A stretch of DNA of 18,246 nucleotides from NCBI GenBank assembly GCA_019155205.2, contig JAHNZQ020000004.1, forward strand, positions 2,141,636-2,159,881, given 5' to 3'. Shown here piece after piece: positions 1-8,499 of this stretch. Source of the stretch: Gracilaria vermiculophylla (Eukaryota; Rhodophyta; Florideophyceae; Gracilariales; Gracilariaceae). Made by a program: the position numbers and the translations under genes. How positions within the stretch are numbered: position 1 is the stretch's first letter; each line of letters opens with the position of its first letter. The notes beneath the pieces were generated by a model. It was not told the origin of the DNA, ran no database searches, and saw only the letters and a list, made by a program, of their open reading frames with translations.

Positions 1-101
1 TGTTCACAGGCAATCCCGCATACCAGGTTTTTAAATTTAAAAGTTCCAAAATATTGGCCTACGGGTCAAATTCCAATTTTTTATTATTAATTTTGCGTGA
101 T

Positions 102-154
102 GGTGCGCTGACCTCATATGAGGTCAAATTGACCTCATATGAGGTCAGCGCACC
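102..154. repeat. Perfect 53-bp palindrome (26-bp arms, 1-bp centre)
   Basis: Every base from 102 to 127 pairs with its mirror from 154 back to 129, with A128 at the centre. Each arm is itself built on an 18-bp palindrome, TGACCTCATATGAGGTCA, so the segment can fold as one long hairpin or two short ones. It lies where the minus-strand gypsy reverse transcriptase reading stops being recognisable (about 160-180), so it probably belongs to a different sequence joined to that fragment. A diverged copy lies at 10091-10139. It could be a hairpin transposon end, a regulatory palindrome or a recombination scar; the sequence does not decide. Confidence 0.9.
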
Positions 155-159
155 GGTCG

Positions 160-950
160 GATAGACACTAGAAAAGAGCTGAGAACCGTCTGGTATTTGG
201 GTGGATGAGATTTATTGATGGCGCTTCGAGTAATTGTGGAAACCTGTTGGCGGCCCAGGAACCCAATTTGCGCCAAGCAGTCCACCAAGAATGTAATAAA
301 GAAACACTTCTCCAGTTTAAGGGTAAGCGGAGCATTCTTTAGGAGTCGAAGCACATGTTTAACATGCGTAAAGTGCTCCCACACGCTGCGGAAGCATATA
401 ATGGCATCTTGAATATACACCAGGGCGTACTGCCATTTCATTTACGACCGGGTTATTTCCACCGCTCGTTGATACGTAGCGGGTGAGGTCTTCAATCCAA
501 CTTTCATACTTAGGAATACTTAGGAATCTGAAAATTACACAGTGGGAGGTAATCTTTGTCGTATACTTATCGGAGTAATCCATCTCAATTTGCCAGTAGC
601 CACTATTCGCATCCAGCGTGGAGAGAACAGACGCATCACCCAGGGAATCAATTAATTCATCCATGCGGGGAAGAGGGTACGAATAGCGTACCCTCATGTC
701 GTTGCAGTGTCCATAGTCAATACAGAACGTCAAGGAGCCATCTTTCTCCTTCATAACTCCACCGAGGAGGCCCATTTAGAACTGTTGGACTCGATCACTT
801 ATGTATAGAGCATCCGCTGAACCTCATCACGTTCGAACTGACGCGCTTGAGGCCGGGATCTCCTCGGGAGTTGATGTCCCGGTTTTTCCACAGGTGTGAG
901 ATGGATCTGATACTTTGCCAGGTGCACCTCACCAAAGCGACAAGAATACA
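160..950 (-). pseudogene. Ty3/gypsy reverse transcriptase fragment, broken
   Basis: Reading from 950 downward, the frames give the order expected of a Ty3/gypsy RT: a segment ending in VIESNSSKWAS, then KEKDGSLTFCIDY, PLPRMDELIDSLGD and STLDANSGYWQIEMD, and at lower coordinates YALVYIQDAIICF and LTLKLEKCFFIT. The first catalytic aspartate (in LDAN) is kept. The YxDD box reads YIQD, so one of the two catalytic aspartates is lost. A stop lies inside the N-terminal part, at least one frameshift lies near 780, and the MPFGL region around 430-540 is unrecognisable. The reading ends near the palindrome, in the stretch that normally precedes RNase H. It runs opposite to the gypsy material to its right, so it is a separate insertion. 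Confidence 0.88.
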
Positions 951-954
951 TTTC

Positions 955-1486
955 CTAAAAGGCGGATAGCATCTCCACTATCCTATGGCGATGCTCTTGG
1001 AATTCTTCCCCAACTTGGAGCTTCTCCTGCCAAGGGGCAGACTTCTCTTTCTCTGGAGTAGTCAATGCCACCTCGGTTTCTGTAAGGGCAGTCAAATAGT
1101 GTTTATATAGGTCATTCATATGAGGAAGATGAGTCAGCCCTGCAGGGGCGGGTAGTGACAGTCCGACCGCAGAACCTTTTTTGAAGCCGTAAAGAAGACT
1201 TTTCAGGCTAGCAAGAACGACCCTGAATAGAGTAGTGGGCACTATTTCCATATAGCAATTCGCTGTGACTCTTGTGATTGCTTTAGAAGACTGGCCTTTC
1301 TAAGTCGAGAGACCAATTGGGGTATCCACAGTTCTTCTTTCGAATTGATAACGCACAATATACGTTAGGAGTTTTTGTTGACCCCAAAGTCGTGAGTTCT
1401 TGAATGGTGTCTCCGATGATCACGGTCACGAGCCGAGAGAATCCTGAAATGGGATGCGCAAGGACCAAGCGAAGAAAGGGATTCAT
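955..1486 (-). pseudogene. Probable upstream pol segment of the same minus-strand gypsy element
   Basis: Two short open frames, 1251-955 and 1486-1283, precede the RT in the reading direction. The first ends in EFQEHRHRIVEMLSAF, and after a stop the same frame continues EMYSCRFGEVHLAKYQIHL. That matches the usual lead-in to gypsy RT, where a variable linker with charged residues is followed by 'LL..Y..vF....G.......I.L'. The 1486-1283 frame lies where protease or the protease-RT linker would be, but no DTG/DSG active site is visible. The assignment of the distal part rests mainly on position. Confidence 0.5.
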
Positions 1487-1931
1487 GAGGCGGACACTGC
1501 TCCTACAAGCGGTACTCTAAGACAACCTGGAGATCGGTGGCTTGGAAAACAAACCCAAAGAGATCGTAAATATCTTAAGGCGTCCGATGAGAGCCTACAA
1601 CAGTAAAAATAGAAGAAGACTCAATTGTGCTTGGTTTACTTCCCCCGGAGGCGGAACCCAATCGAACGATTAAGTACAGTGCCGGTAGCCATCCTGAACA
1701 GGTCTCTCAACTGCACACTGATCTAATTACCTACACGAATCAACTAAAATAAAACTAAACTCTGAAATAACTGAAAAGTACTGTAGCACACGTAGGCCGA
1801 ATAATGCACCACGTGGCTCGGTTAATAAAATAAGAGCTCTCCTTAAAAAGACCCCATTTTAAAACCTTAAGGCAATATCACCTTAAAATCCACTGTAGTA
1901 CAGGAAGCAGTGCAGTCTCTGCTGCGTTCCA
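1487..1931. other. No gene recognised
   Basis: No long frame and no recognisable domain on either strand. The stretch becomes AT-rich toward 1740-1890 and holds several CCTTAA/TTAAGG words near 1840-1890, including the palindrome CCTTAAGG. It may be the 5' untranslated part or decayed gag of the minus-strand gypsy element. It is followed by plus-strand gypsy integrase, so a junction between two elements lies here. Confidence 0.4.
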
Positions 1932-2039
1932 ATGCCACCAACCAGGAGATTCAGCCCCCCATCTTCGCTCAACAATCCTGTGGGCGAGGGCGCTGTATCT
2001 TTTGCAATTTACTCGCCTTGCAGAACCCCCCGATGGATT

Positions 2040-2327
2040 GCGTGTGTGTTTCACCTTGAGAAAGGGGGTTTTTTTTTGCCACACATGGCTAATGAAGCTT
2101 TTCAAACGGCGGCGGACTGTCGTTTGCCCGCAGCCACTCGGGGAAGTTTCCGCAAACACCAGATGCCACTCACTCTGTTCTTGCCTTCAAAAACTTTTGA
2201 GTTCGAGTTCATGGAAATTTCGGGCCCTCACCCCAAGTCGGAGAAAAGATACCGATTTATCCTGGTGATCACCGTTCGGATCTCAAAGATCACGGGCGCC
2301 ATTCCCTTCAGATGCACCATGGCAATA
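2040..2327 (+). pseudogene. Ty3/gypsy integrase fragment (zinc domain and start of catalytic core)
   Basis: The open frame from 1932 to 2486 reads through this segment. It holds HMANEAFQTAADC followed by HQMPLTLFLPS and FEFEFMEISGPHPKSEKRYR, then FILVITVRISKITGAIPF. In gypsy integrases this is the end of the HHCC zinc domain followed by 'ldf..MDilGPlPkt..gn.fILVitDrfSK...a.p'. The second zinc cysteine is replaced (CRLPAAT) and the first catalytic aspartate is glutamate (MEISGP). The rest of the core, with the second Asp and the Glu, is missing: the frame runs straight into a purine-rich tract and the LTR. It marks the 3' end of a plus-strand element whose other parts are not seen. Confidence 0.72.
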
Positions 2328-2349
2328 AAAATAGGGGGGATGGAAAGAA
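2328..2349 (+). other. Polypurine tract before LTR copy A
   Basis: A purine run (AAAAATAGGGGGGATGGAAA and onward) sits directly upstream of the 181-bp LTR-like repeat. A polypurine tract next to the 3' LTR primes plus-strand synthesis in LTR elements. A shorter related purine stretch (GAGGGATATTAAGAA) is upstream of LTR copy B. Confidence 0.55.
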
Positions 2350-2530
2350 AGTTCGCCAGCTCTGACTCGGATTTACCAGAGAGCGCCTTGAACACAACTT
2401 ATACAGTGGTTCAGTCGCGGAAAATCGGTCACAGGAGAACGTTCACTGCAAAACAGAGACACTCAATACTTCAAATCGTATTCTAACATGAAATAGATGT
2501 AATGTCCACAATTCAATAATGCTTACAACA
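2350..2530 (+). repeat. LTR-like repeat, copy A (181 bp)
   Basis: This stretch aligns almost without gaps with 6314-6494, also 181 bp. Shared landmarks are GTTCGCCAG at the left end, TATACAGTGGTTCAGTCGC / TATGCAGTGTTTCAGTCGC in the middle, GACACTCAATACT, and AATAATGCTTACAACA at the right end. Copy B begins TGTTCGCC and both end in ACA, the TG...CA form of LTRs. A polypurine tract lies on the left, and a leader followed by gag on the right. Similarity continues past the right end, so the exact LTR boundary is inferred from the TG...CA ends. Confidence 0.62.
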
Positions 2531-2772
2531 GAATGGCACAACAATACATGATTGTTATATCCACTCACAAGAGCATGCCACTGAACAAATTTACAAGTAT
2601 TGTGTGTCACTGTAATCCGCCTCCACGCGCCAGCGCCCTCCACGTCTCTTCAGTCCACGAATGCACTCAGCCATTAATCCACTCTCCAAATGATGCATAC
2701 AGCCAGCACTTTATTCAACTAGTATTGCCATTTGCCAACAAGGAACATTTTGTTTTCAGTGACAGCAATGGA
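2531..2772 (+). other. Gypsy leader between LTR copy A and gag
   Basis: This stretch is related to 6495-6815 beside the second LTR. The match is patchy but includes the start (GGCACAACAATACATG versus GGCAGAACAAGGCATG) and the end (AACATTTTGTTTTCAGTGACAGCA versus its diverged partner near 6787-6810). TGGCACAACAAT, three bases after the LTR, could be a tRNA primer site, but I could not match it to a tRNA. Confidence 0.45.
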
Positions 2773-3449
2773 ATGAGCACCAACACCTATATGTTTTGCT
2801 CAGAAGATCAGATCCGCACCTTGCGGCTAACCCTTGCAGCCCTGACTGAAGAACTGGAGTCATGCAAAAGGCACTCGGAGATTCTGTTGACGAATGTTGC
2901 CAAGGAGCTTCGCGTGCTGCAATTGGATGGCAATACAGTCCTCGAAGGTTTCGGCCAGTGAGCGTCCTACATCGAGAACGTGGATGATCGATTAAATCGA
3001 GTACCAGTCAGACTGGAATCGGTTGAGGGAGCTGTGCTTGCTTCCGCACCCGCGACACAAACAGCTTGCTCTCAGAGTGACGAACGCCAGGAGGCTCGGA
3101 ATGGCCGCCAACAGCGGAACAATCGAAACAAACATGATGAACAAAGAGACTCCTCTTCAGAATCGGAAACGAATTTTCAAGATCCTGAGCCCTCACAGAT
3201 TGAGTCTGACCATGATAAACCGGAGCAAAGTTCCCCTACCAAACAGTCAATGGCTACTTATGGGTTAACCGGATCCTGGTCAAAGGGTGGGAGACACCCC
3301 GTGATTCAATTGTTGAAGGCCTGTAGTTCCCTATACAAGAAGCCTGTTTCATACCAATTTTATTGATCAGAAGATTCCTTTTCAGGCCAGACTTTCCCTG
3401 ACTCGGGTAAGCTGAATGTCTGCATCAAGCGGATGCAGCTCACCATGAT

Positions 3450-3454
3450 GTACC
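3450..3454 (+). repeat. Left target-site duplication of the TRIM element (GTACC)
   Basis: GTACC directly before the TG of the element is repeated exactly as GTACC at 3763-3767 directly after its terminal CA. A 5-bp duplication is the usual mark of LTR-element integrase. Confidence 0.88.
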
Positions 3455-3532
3455 TGTTAGAAAACAGATGAGCTATTTGCGCTATACTCTCTTGTGACAC
3501 GGGCGCACAGTTCACCATTTGAACTATCAACA
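3455..3532 (-). repeat. TRIM 3' LTR (78 bp)
   Basis: On the minus strand it begins TGTTGATAG and ends TCTAACA. It matches the other LTR at all but one base plus a 1-bp gap, which implies recent insertion because the two LTRs of a new copy are identical. Confidence 0.88.
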
Positions 3533-3545
3533 CGCCCCCTCGCCC
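3533..3545 (-). other. TRIM polypurine tract
   Basis: The minus strand reads GGGCGAGGGGGCG immediately before the 3' LTR, where the plus-strand primer of an LTR element lies. The older copy keeps a near-identical tract (GGGCGAGGGGGGG at 5812-5824). Confidence 0.78.
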
Positions 3546-3668
3546 TGTACTTCCTTACAGGACGAGATCTCGAGCTTACAGTAGCCAATCTTCACTACTG
3601 CTGTACACCTGTACAATTTCTCAGGCTCTGGTCACTTCTGGGAGTCGAATCCAGGGTCCTAGCGTTTA

Positions 3669-3683
3669 GCTGGGCCCATAACC
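3669..3683 (-). other. TRIM primer-binding site, initiator-Met tRNA anticodon-arm type
   Basis: The minus strand reads GGTTATGGGCCCAGC with no spacer after the 5' LTR. The plus strand, GCTGGGCCCATAACC, is the 5' side, CAT anticodon and loop of a eukaryotic initiator-Met tRNA. Priming from this internal site, rather than the CCA end, is known for Drosophila copia and relatives, which use a cut half-tRNA. The match is 15 bases and stops after them. Confidence 0.85.
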
Positions 3684-3762
3684 TGTTAGAAAACAGATGA
3701 GCTATTTGCGCTCTACTCTCTTGTGACACAGGGCGCACAGTTCACCATTTGAACTATCAACA
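3684..3762 (-). repeat. TRIM 5' LTR (79 bp)
   Basis: This is the partner of 3455-3532, carrying one extra A in the CACAGGG run. The right GTACC target copy follows directly at 3763-3767. Confidence 0.88.
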
Positions 3763-4638
3763 GTACCAAAACTTTACTGGAGATGACCCAAGAATGGCGC
3801 TAGAATTCCTAGCCTGTTTTGTTTCGGAAGCCGATATACTGGATATGAGTGAGGCTTAGGCATATCTGGCACTACCGTACTTCTTACGGAGAGTTGCTGA
3901 AGTCCGATTCCTTTCAGTTTCAGGCTCATCTCGGGCGTCCTCGGGAGGAATGACCTGCACGCCTGAGTCCGTTGAATACCTCTTGAGTTCGTACGCGACT
4001 AACACCTTCATTCCGTACGCTATCCGTTCACTGCATGATACTCATCAGTGCGCGGAAAGACTGGAGACCGACTACTCGGTACGCCTTAGTAGGGCCTTCC
4101 ATCGCTAAGGAGATGTTTACCCCGCAGGGGAACGGTGCACGATAACTATTGATGTGTTGGATCCTTCGAATAGGATGCTCATTGCTCGTCGTTGGGAAAA
4201 TCACACGAAGGCGGGATACCTGGAGCTCATCCAATTCGCCAGCGTAGGGGAGACGCACTCCGAGCGATAAAATTCGGCTACTGGCAGAAGACGGTGAAGG
4301 CGTTGAATATCGGTTCAGATACCTCCTCCCTTTAAATAGATGCCAGTGATACTTCCGAACCGACTCATGCTGGTGTGCACCATTTCCAGGATGATGATCG
4401 GTCAGTCGCCCCATCGGAACTGCCGAGCACGACGAAAGGCTCGTATGGTACAGCATTGGGAGGTCTGCAAGAGGCAAAGGCACTCAAAATGGGTAATGAC
4501 AGGGCCCCAGCCCCCTACCTGACGTAAATAAATAAGATGAGAAGCGTTCGGGGCCATGGTTTGGTTGATAAGGCGAATCTCGAGAGTTCAGCCAAAACCC
4601 TGAACGCCGCTTCTCTATTTTTCCCACTAAGAGTGGTC

Positions 4639-4680
4639 TGCCACCTAGGTTACACTCGTGGGCCCACCTCCTCGCAGTGC
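4639..4680 (+). other. Degenerate CCHC zinc knuckle of gypsy gag
   Basis: The frame reads CHLGYTRGPTSSQC. The spacing is exactly that of C-X2-C-X4-H-X4-C, but the second Cys is Gly and the His is Pro. The nucleocapsid zinc knuckle binds element RNA; this copy could not bind zinc normally. Confidence 0.6.
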
Positions 4681-4857
4681 CTTATTCCGTTAAAGGGGAA
4701 GGGGCAGGTGGTGGCGAACTACGAAGCCCTGTCCCAGGAAGAGGAGAAAGCAGTCGCGATGACATTTTATCTCCATGCCAAACTGGATTTCTCCAACGCG
4801 CAGGCTCACAAAGCACTCTCGCGACAGCGGCGGACGACAGGAATGACAGGATTCTTT

Positions 4858-5171
4858 TAAAACCCCAGTATAATTCTTGGCTTTGCCTCTCGCGCGGTTA
4901 ATTACCCGCAACAGGATGGTGCAATTGTCATGGGGAGATCAGGGCGAGAGCCCAAAGCAAAATCTATTCAGGAAAAATTACTGAGAAAGGCTCTACGCAG
5001 GGAAAGAGGTGCACAAAGATGAAACTGACGACATCCAAGGCGCCGCCGCTTCGCTCTTGGGTGAAAATTCTCTCAAGGAGAGACACCGTAGACGCTGACA
5101 TGAAGAGCATAGATGTTCTGCGTCGCCCACGGAGACCAATAAAGCATAAACAGATCTCGGACTGAGTCTTA
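4858..5171 (+). other. Decayed gag-protease linker, no intact frame
   Basis: This stretch lies between the zinc-knuckle region and the protease-like segment, with frequent stops in all plus frames. The composition matches the flanking gypsy sequence (GC-rich, no sign of another element). Position suggests the linker between nucleocapsid and protease. Confidence 0.35.
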
Positions 5172-5480
5172 GTGATGGCAAAGGTAAACAAAATGGTTTA
5201 CGCTGACCTTGGACTGCATATGCAGTATATGATGTGCTTTCTCACGGTTCTCGACGCTAGAGCGGTGGCGAATTTCGTCGTCAAGTCAGTACTAACTCCG
5301 CTTTTGCGGTTTGGCATCCCCACAAGAGCAGTACTCAACGTCTCGGATGCAAACAGCAATCCGTTAAAAAACGGAGGGGATCATTGATCTCGTCGTTCGA
5401 TTGGAAATATCGGTGGTTAAGAAAACTTTTATTGTTTGCCATTCTTAGACTGCGCCAATCATCCTCGTTTGCCACTTTCA
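5172..5480 (+). pseudogene. Probable gypsy aspartic protease remnant
   Basis: The frame from 5172 contains CFLTVLDARAVANFVVKSVL, where retropepsins have 'alvDTGAs.nFis..v', then FGIPTRAVLNVSDANSNPL, where they have a 'v.vADGs' flap segment. The active-site DTG would therefore be DAR, with Thr and Gly both lost. A stop follows at 5385-5387. A later stretch in another frame (FYCLPFLDCANH) may be the remains of the C-terminal 'ilG.dfL' motif. Position between gag and pol supports the reading; sequence support is modest. Confidence 0.45.
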
Positions 5481-5733
5481 TGACAGGTTCGTGGAGGCTA
5501 TGCGCCCTCGCCTGAAGCAGGTGGAGTTGGAAGATGGGGTGTAAATCCCCATATAACGACAAACGCTTTGGTGGGATGCGAAAAAGCAGGTGCCCCTGCC
5601 TGCAGCGCAGGAGTCACCACCGGGACCCCGTGAGACGACTAATCTCCCAGTCACGGCATTAGTGGCGATACCGCCCAATTTACAGGTCCTTGTTGAGGTC
5701 AACTCCCGTTAACGCGGTTTCAGGGTTGTTCAG

Positions 5734-6041
5734 TGTTGAAAACAGATGAGCTATATGCCTTATGCTCTCTTGTGACACAAGGGGCTCAGTTCACTATTTC
5801 AACTATCAACACCCCCCCTCGCCCTTTACTTTCTGACAGTATGAGACCTCGAGCATAGAGTAACAAGTTTTGACCACTGCTGTACACCTGTACAATTTCT
5901 TAGGCTCAGATCACTTCTGGGAATGGAACCCGCGGTCCTAGCGATTGGTTTGGCCCACAAGCTCTTAGAAAATAGATGAGCTCTACGCGCTATACTTTTT
6001 TGTGACACAGGGTGCACAGTACACAAATTGAATTAACAACA
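5734..6041 (-). mobile_element. Older, degraded second copy of the TRIM-like element
   Basis: Same length (308 bp) and layout as 3455-3762: LTRs at 5734-5811 and 5963-6041 and a related interior (shared TGCTGTACACCTGTACAATT). The two LTRs differ at roughly a fifth of positions, one begins TC instead of TG on the plus strand, the primer site is damaged (GCTTGTGGGCCAAACC on the minus strand), and no clear target duplication remains (TTCAG versus ACTAG). The polypurine tract is well kept. It was inserted long before the copy in gag, so the family was active at two different times. Confidence 0.85.
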
Positions 6042-6299
6042 ACTAGCCCTCGACTTCGTTGTATAAGCGTAGTCGCTTCGCTGTCGCAAACAGGACTGTG
6101 CACGTCGTGACAATTTGCCCATTTGGGGTCTTTGTTGCAAATCTTGGCGACATAACCCATTCTTTGGCTAGAAATCACGTGACTGGTTCCGTCACGCCAC
6201 TTCCGTTGGCAATAATCCCAACATGCGTGATGGCCGCCAAGATATTTGGGCTCGTGAAGTCGGAAGTATTGGAGGTCAGAAGGGCAAGGGAAAGGTTTG
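6042..6299 (+). other. Unassigned stretch before LTR copy B
   Basis: An open frame of 83 codons covers 6059-6310 but matches nothing I recognise. If LTR copy B is a shared or 3' LTR, this should be the distal end of a gypsy element (integrase C-terminus or 3' untranslated part). The end, near 6270-6312, is purine-rich. Confidence 0.3.
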
Positions 6300-6313
6300 A
6301 GGGATATTAAGAA

Positions 6314-6494
6314 TGTTCGCCAGATCTGGCTGGGATTTACTTGGAGGTGCCTCGACCACGACTTATGCAGTGTTTCAGTCGCACCGACTAGGTTGCATCA
6401 GAAATTACACTACAAAGGCAAGACACTCAATACTACCAATCATATTGTAACATGACATAAATGTACTAGCCACAATGTAATAATGCTTACAACA
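6314..6494 (+). repeat. LTR-like repeat, copy B (181 bp)
   Basis: This is the partner of 2350-2530, of equal length, beginning TGTTCGCCAG and ending TTACAACA. A purine-rich tract (GAGGGATATTAAGAA) lies directly to its left and a gypsy leader to its right, the same arrangement as copy A. The two copies have diverged substantially, so they are old. Confidence 0.65.
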
Positions 6495-6856
6495 GCAAGG
6501 CAGAACAAGGCATGACAGTTTCATACACTCGTGAGACCATGACAGTGCACAAATTCACGCAACCACCTTACACTCTCTGTATTCCACCACCACTCGTGTC
6601 CATACAGTAATGTGTGTGTATAGTTACCATGACGAGGCACATTACACTAAACCATATCTGGTGTACAGTAAGCTGAGTTTCCAATGTGTACACCTGGAAA
6701 CGATATGGTAGAGAACAACGTGCCGAGTAGCACACCTGCACACGTGTACCGCACAGAGTCAACTTTGAACACAGCCCATGGTCCCCTGAAACATTTGGTT
6801 GTCAGTGACAGCACAGGCACTTCATCCAACAGGAAGATGGGAAGGCGCCCGATTCG
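6495..6856 (+). other. Gypsy leader and gag N-terminal remnant
   Basis: Related to 2531-2800. Near the end the reading KHLVVSDSTGTSSN parallels EHFVFSDSNGMSTN at the start of the gag frame in the left element. After about 6830 the match to gag stops and pol sequence begins, so gag and protease are deleted from this copy. Confidence 0.45.
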
Positions 6857-7800
6857 ATGGTGAAATCCACCCCCAATGGAATTACAGGTTCACCGGAGGG
6901 TACCATGGAAACGGGAAAGCCTGACTCCCCGGTTACTGCGGGCTTACGGACCCCACGTCTGATGAGTTACGATGGGATTGACCGAGTGAGAGCTCTCGAA
7001 GAACTGGACTTTTCCCATGTGCCCGTTTTGCATCGGGAGCGTCTCTGCGCAATGATGCTGGTATTTATCCCGATTTGAGATGGCTCGGTAGGCCAGACTA
7101 ATTGCTCCGAACATCGGATAGATTTGTTACCTAATAATCTGCCTATCGCGCAATCACAATACAGGGCTGGGCCGAAGGCTCCGAAAAAGGAAGAACTCCA
7201 AGTGGAGGGCATGCTCCGTGCCGCATTCATAGAGACAGCAGAATCTCCGTGCGCGTTGTTTATGGTACTGGTGCGAAAGGAAGTTGGGTCGTGAAGAATG
7301 TTCATGAATTACCGCAGGCTTAATGCCGCGACTATCCAGGATACCTACCCGACTGCTCTAATGGACGAGTGCATAGACAATTTCGATGATGCTATCGTGT
7401 TCACGGCTCTCGAGACCAATTTAGACTACTGGTAGGTCTCATTCAGGGAGGAAGACCGTGACGAAATGCCGTTTCTGTGCCACTCTGGGTTCTACCACTT
7501 CAAGCAGATGCCTTTTGGTTTGACCAATGCCCTCACAACGTTTCAGAGGGCTATCGACGTCCTCATGAACGATTTAAATGGTGGACTTGCCTGGCTTACT
7601 TGGACGAAATAATCATCTTTCCCAACAACTTGAACGATCATCTTACCCCCTTGCCGGACGTGATTACTGTACTGCGTGACCCAGCTATCACCCCGCAGCT
7701 CAAAAACTATGAGTTTTTCACCGATACTTTGAAGTATCTGGGTAACAGCATTTGTTCCGGACGTTTTCTGCTGGTAAGCGTTTGATCCAAGTCCATCACT
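6857..7800 (+). pseudogene. pol: Ty3/gypsy reverse transcriptase with upstream linker, broken
   Basis: The linker LEELDFSHVPVLHRERL leads into HRIDLLPNNLPIAQSQYRAGPKA, ESPCALFMVLVRKEVGS, FMNYRRLNAATIQDTYP, DECIDNFDDAIVFTALETN and FYHFKQMPFGLTNALTTFQR. All are canonical gypsy RT blocks, in order. After a frameshift the catalytic box follows at about 7597-7608 as YLDEIIIF. Both catalytic positions are changed: LDAN is LETN, and YLDD is YLDE. Stops interrupt near 7077, 7291 and 7435. The upstream gag and protease of this element are absent. Confidence 0.88.
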
Positions 7801-7899
7801 GAGGCGGGAGATCCTCGGACGTGAACGGAATTGAGATCCGTGATTGGATTTGTTAACGTCCGTCGACGGTTCATAACGAGTTTCTCGGATACCGCCGCG

Positions 7900-8400
7900 C
7901 CACATAACGCGTTATTGGGGACTGGGCAGCCGCCAAAGCTCTCGCCCTTCACCACCAGTAGGTCGGCTGATTTTCTGTCCCTGATCAGGGCAGTGACAAC
8001 AGCTCCGATCTTATCACTCTCCAAGTTGAGCTTCCCGTATTCAGTGGATATTGATTTCGGCGACCACCAAGTGGGTTGTGTACTGATTCGGAAAAGCCGC
8101 GAAGGGGAGTGGCGACCAATAGGATGTTGGTCCAGGACTCTCAAAATTCACAAGGGGAACTAATCCGTCTTGGAGAATGAGTGCCTCGCCATGGTGTGGC
8201 GCTCCCGACACTACGCCCATACCTAACTGAGGTTCAATTCGACGTATTCATGGGTCACTCCTCTATGAAGTGGCTGATGAATATCGTCGATCGATCAGAC
8301 CGATAAACGCGGTTAAGAACCCACTAAGTGGAATTCAAGATCGACGTGGTTTACGAGAATGGGGCACAGAACATGCAAACACATGCCCTACCGCATTAGC
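7900..8400 (+). pseudogene. pol: Ty3/gypsy RNase H, broken
   Basis: YSVDIDFGDHQVGCVLIRKS and GEWRPIGCWSRTL match the first strand and active-site Asp of gypsy RNase H. After a stop at 8161, SVLENECLAMVW supplies the conserved Glu block. After another frameshift HSSMKWLMNIVD, VEFKIDVVYENGAQNMQ and ISAQSE follow, as in 'TDH.aL.wl', 'f...v.y..G..n..AD.LSR'. The Asp of TDHSS is lost (MGHSS), as is the ADALSR aspartate (THALPH). It digests the RNA of the RNA-DNA hybrid during replication; this copy is inactive. Confidence 0.82.
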
Positions 8401-8499
8401 GCACAAAGTGAGAAGCCGTCGGGGATGCTGAAGAGGGCGAGATCTCTTGCATCGTTTCCGAAGGGAAGACCCCGGAAGCCTCGCCCTAGGCACTCGACG

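Larger units (their letters stand above)
3455..3762 (-). mobile_element. Complete TRIM-like miniature LTR retrotransposon, 308 bp
   Basis: Terminal direct repeats of 78 bp (3455-3532) and 79 bp (3684-3762) differ by one substitution and one 1-bp indel. They flank 151 bp with no coding capacity. On the minus strand each repeat begins TGTTGATAG and ends TCTAACA. The interior starts directly with GGTTATGGGCCCAGC, complementary to the anticodon arm of eukaryotic initiator-Met tRNA, and ends with the purine-rich GGGCGAGGGGGCG. A perfect GTACC target duplication flanks the element. These are all the cis signals of an LTR retrotransposon, with no protein genes, which is how TRIM/SMART elements are defined. 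It must be mobilised by another element, not seen here; a copia-like helper is suggested by the primer-site type. The insertion lies in gypsy gag, so it is younger than that element. An older copy is at 5734-6041. Confidence 0.9.
2773..4857 (+). pseudogene. gag: Ty3/gypsy gag, split by a TRIM insertion and decayed
   Basis: Gag forms the virus-like particle of the element. The frame opens with ATG at 2773 (MSTNTYMF), continues as a charged coiled-coil-like stretch (LTLAALTEELESCKRHSE), stops at 2959, and goes on with a polar, Gln/Asn/Ser-rich region. The capsid-like part follows (FTGDDPRMALEFLACFVSEAD from about 3773; GDVYPAGERCTITIDVLDPS near 4110-4170; YLELIQFA near 4215-4240). It ends in a degenerate zinc knuckle at 4639-4680 and VVANYEALSQEEE. 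A 308-bp miniature LTR element (3455-3762) splits the capsid region; the gag frame is in register on its two sides if one target-site copy is ignored. Independent stops (for example TAG near 3858) show gag was also decaying by point mutation. Confidence 0.75.

Noticed and set aside
2002..2268. Second plus-strand frame over the integrase fragment
   Set aside because: It is a shadow; the frame through 1932-2486 carries the integrase motifs.
3669..3683. A tRNA gene or tRNA-derived SINE at the initiator-Met anticodon sequence
   Set aside because: Only the 15-nt anticodon-arm piece matches; acceptor and D arms are absent. A T-arm-like GAGTCGAATCC at about 3643 lies on the wrong side. The position next to the LTR explains it as a primer site.
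3494..3700. 68-codon open frame across the TRIM element
   Set aside because: It crosses LTR and primer site, has no known domain and is not preserved in the second copy.
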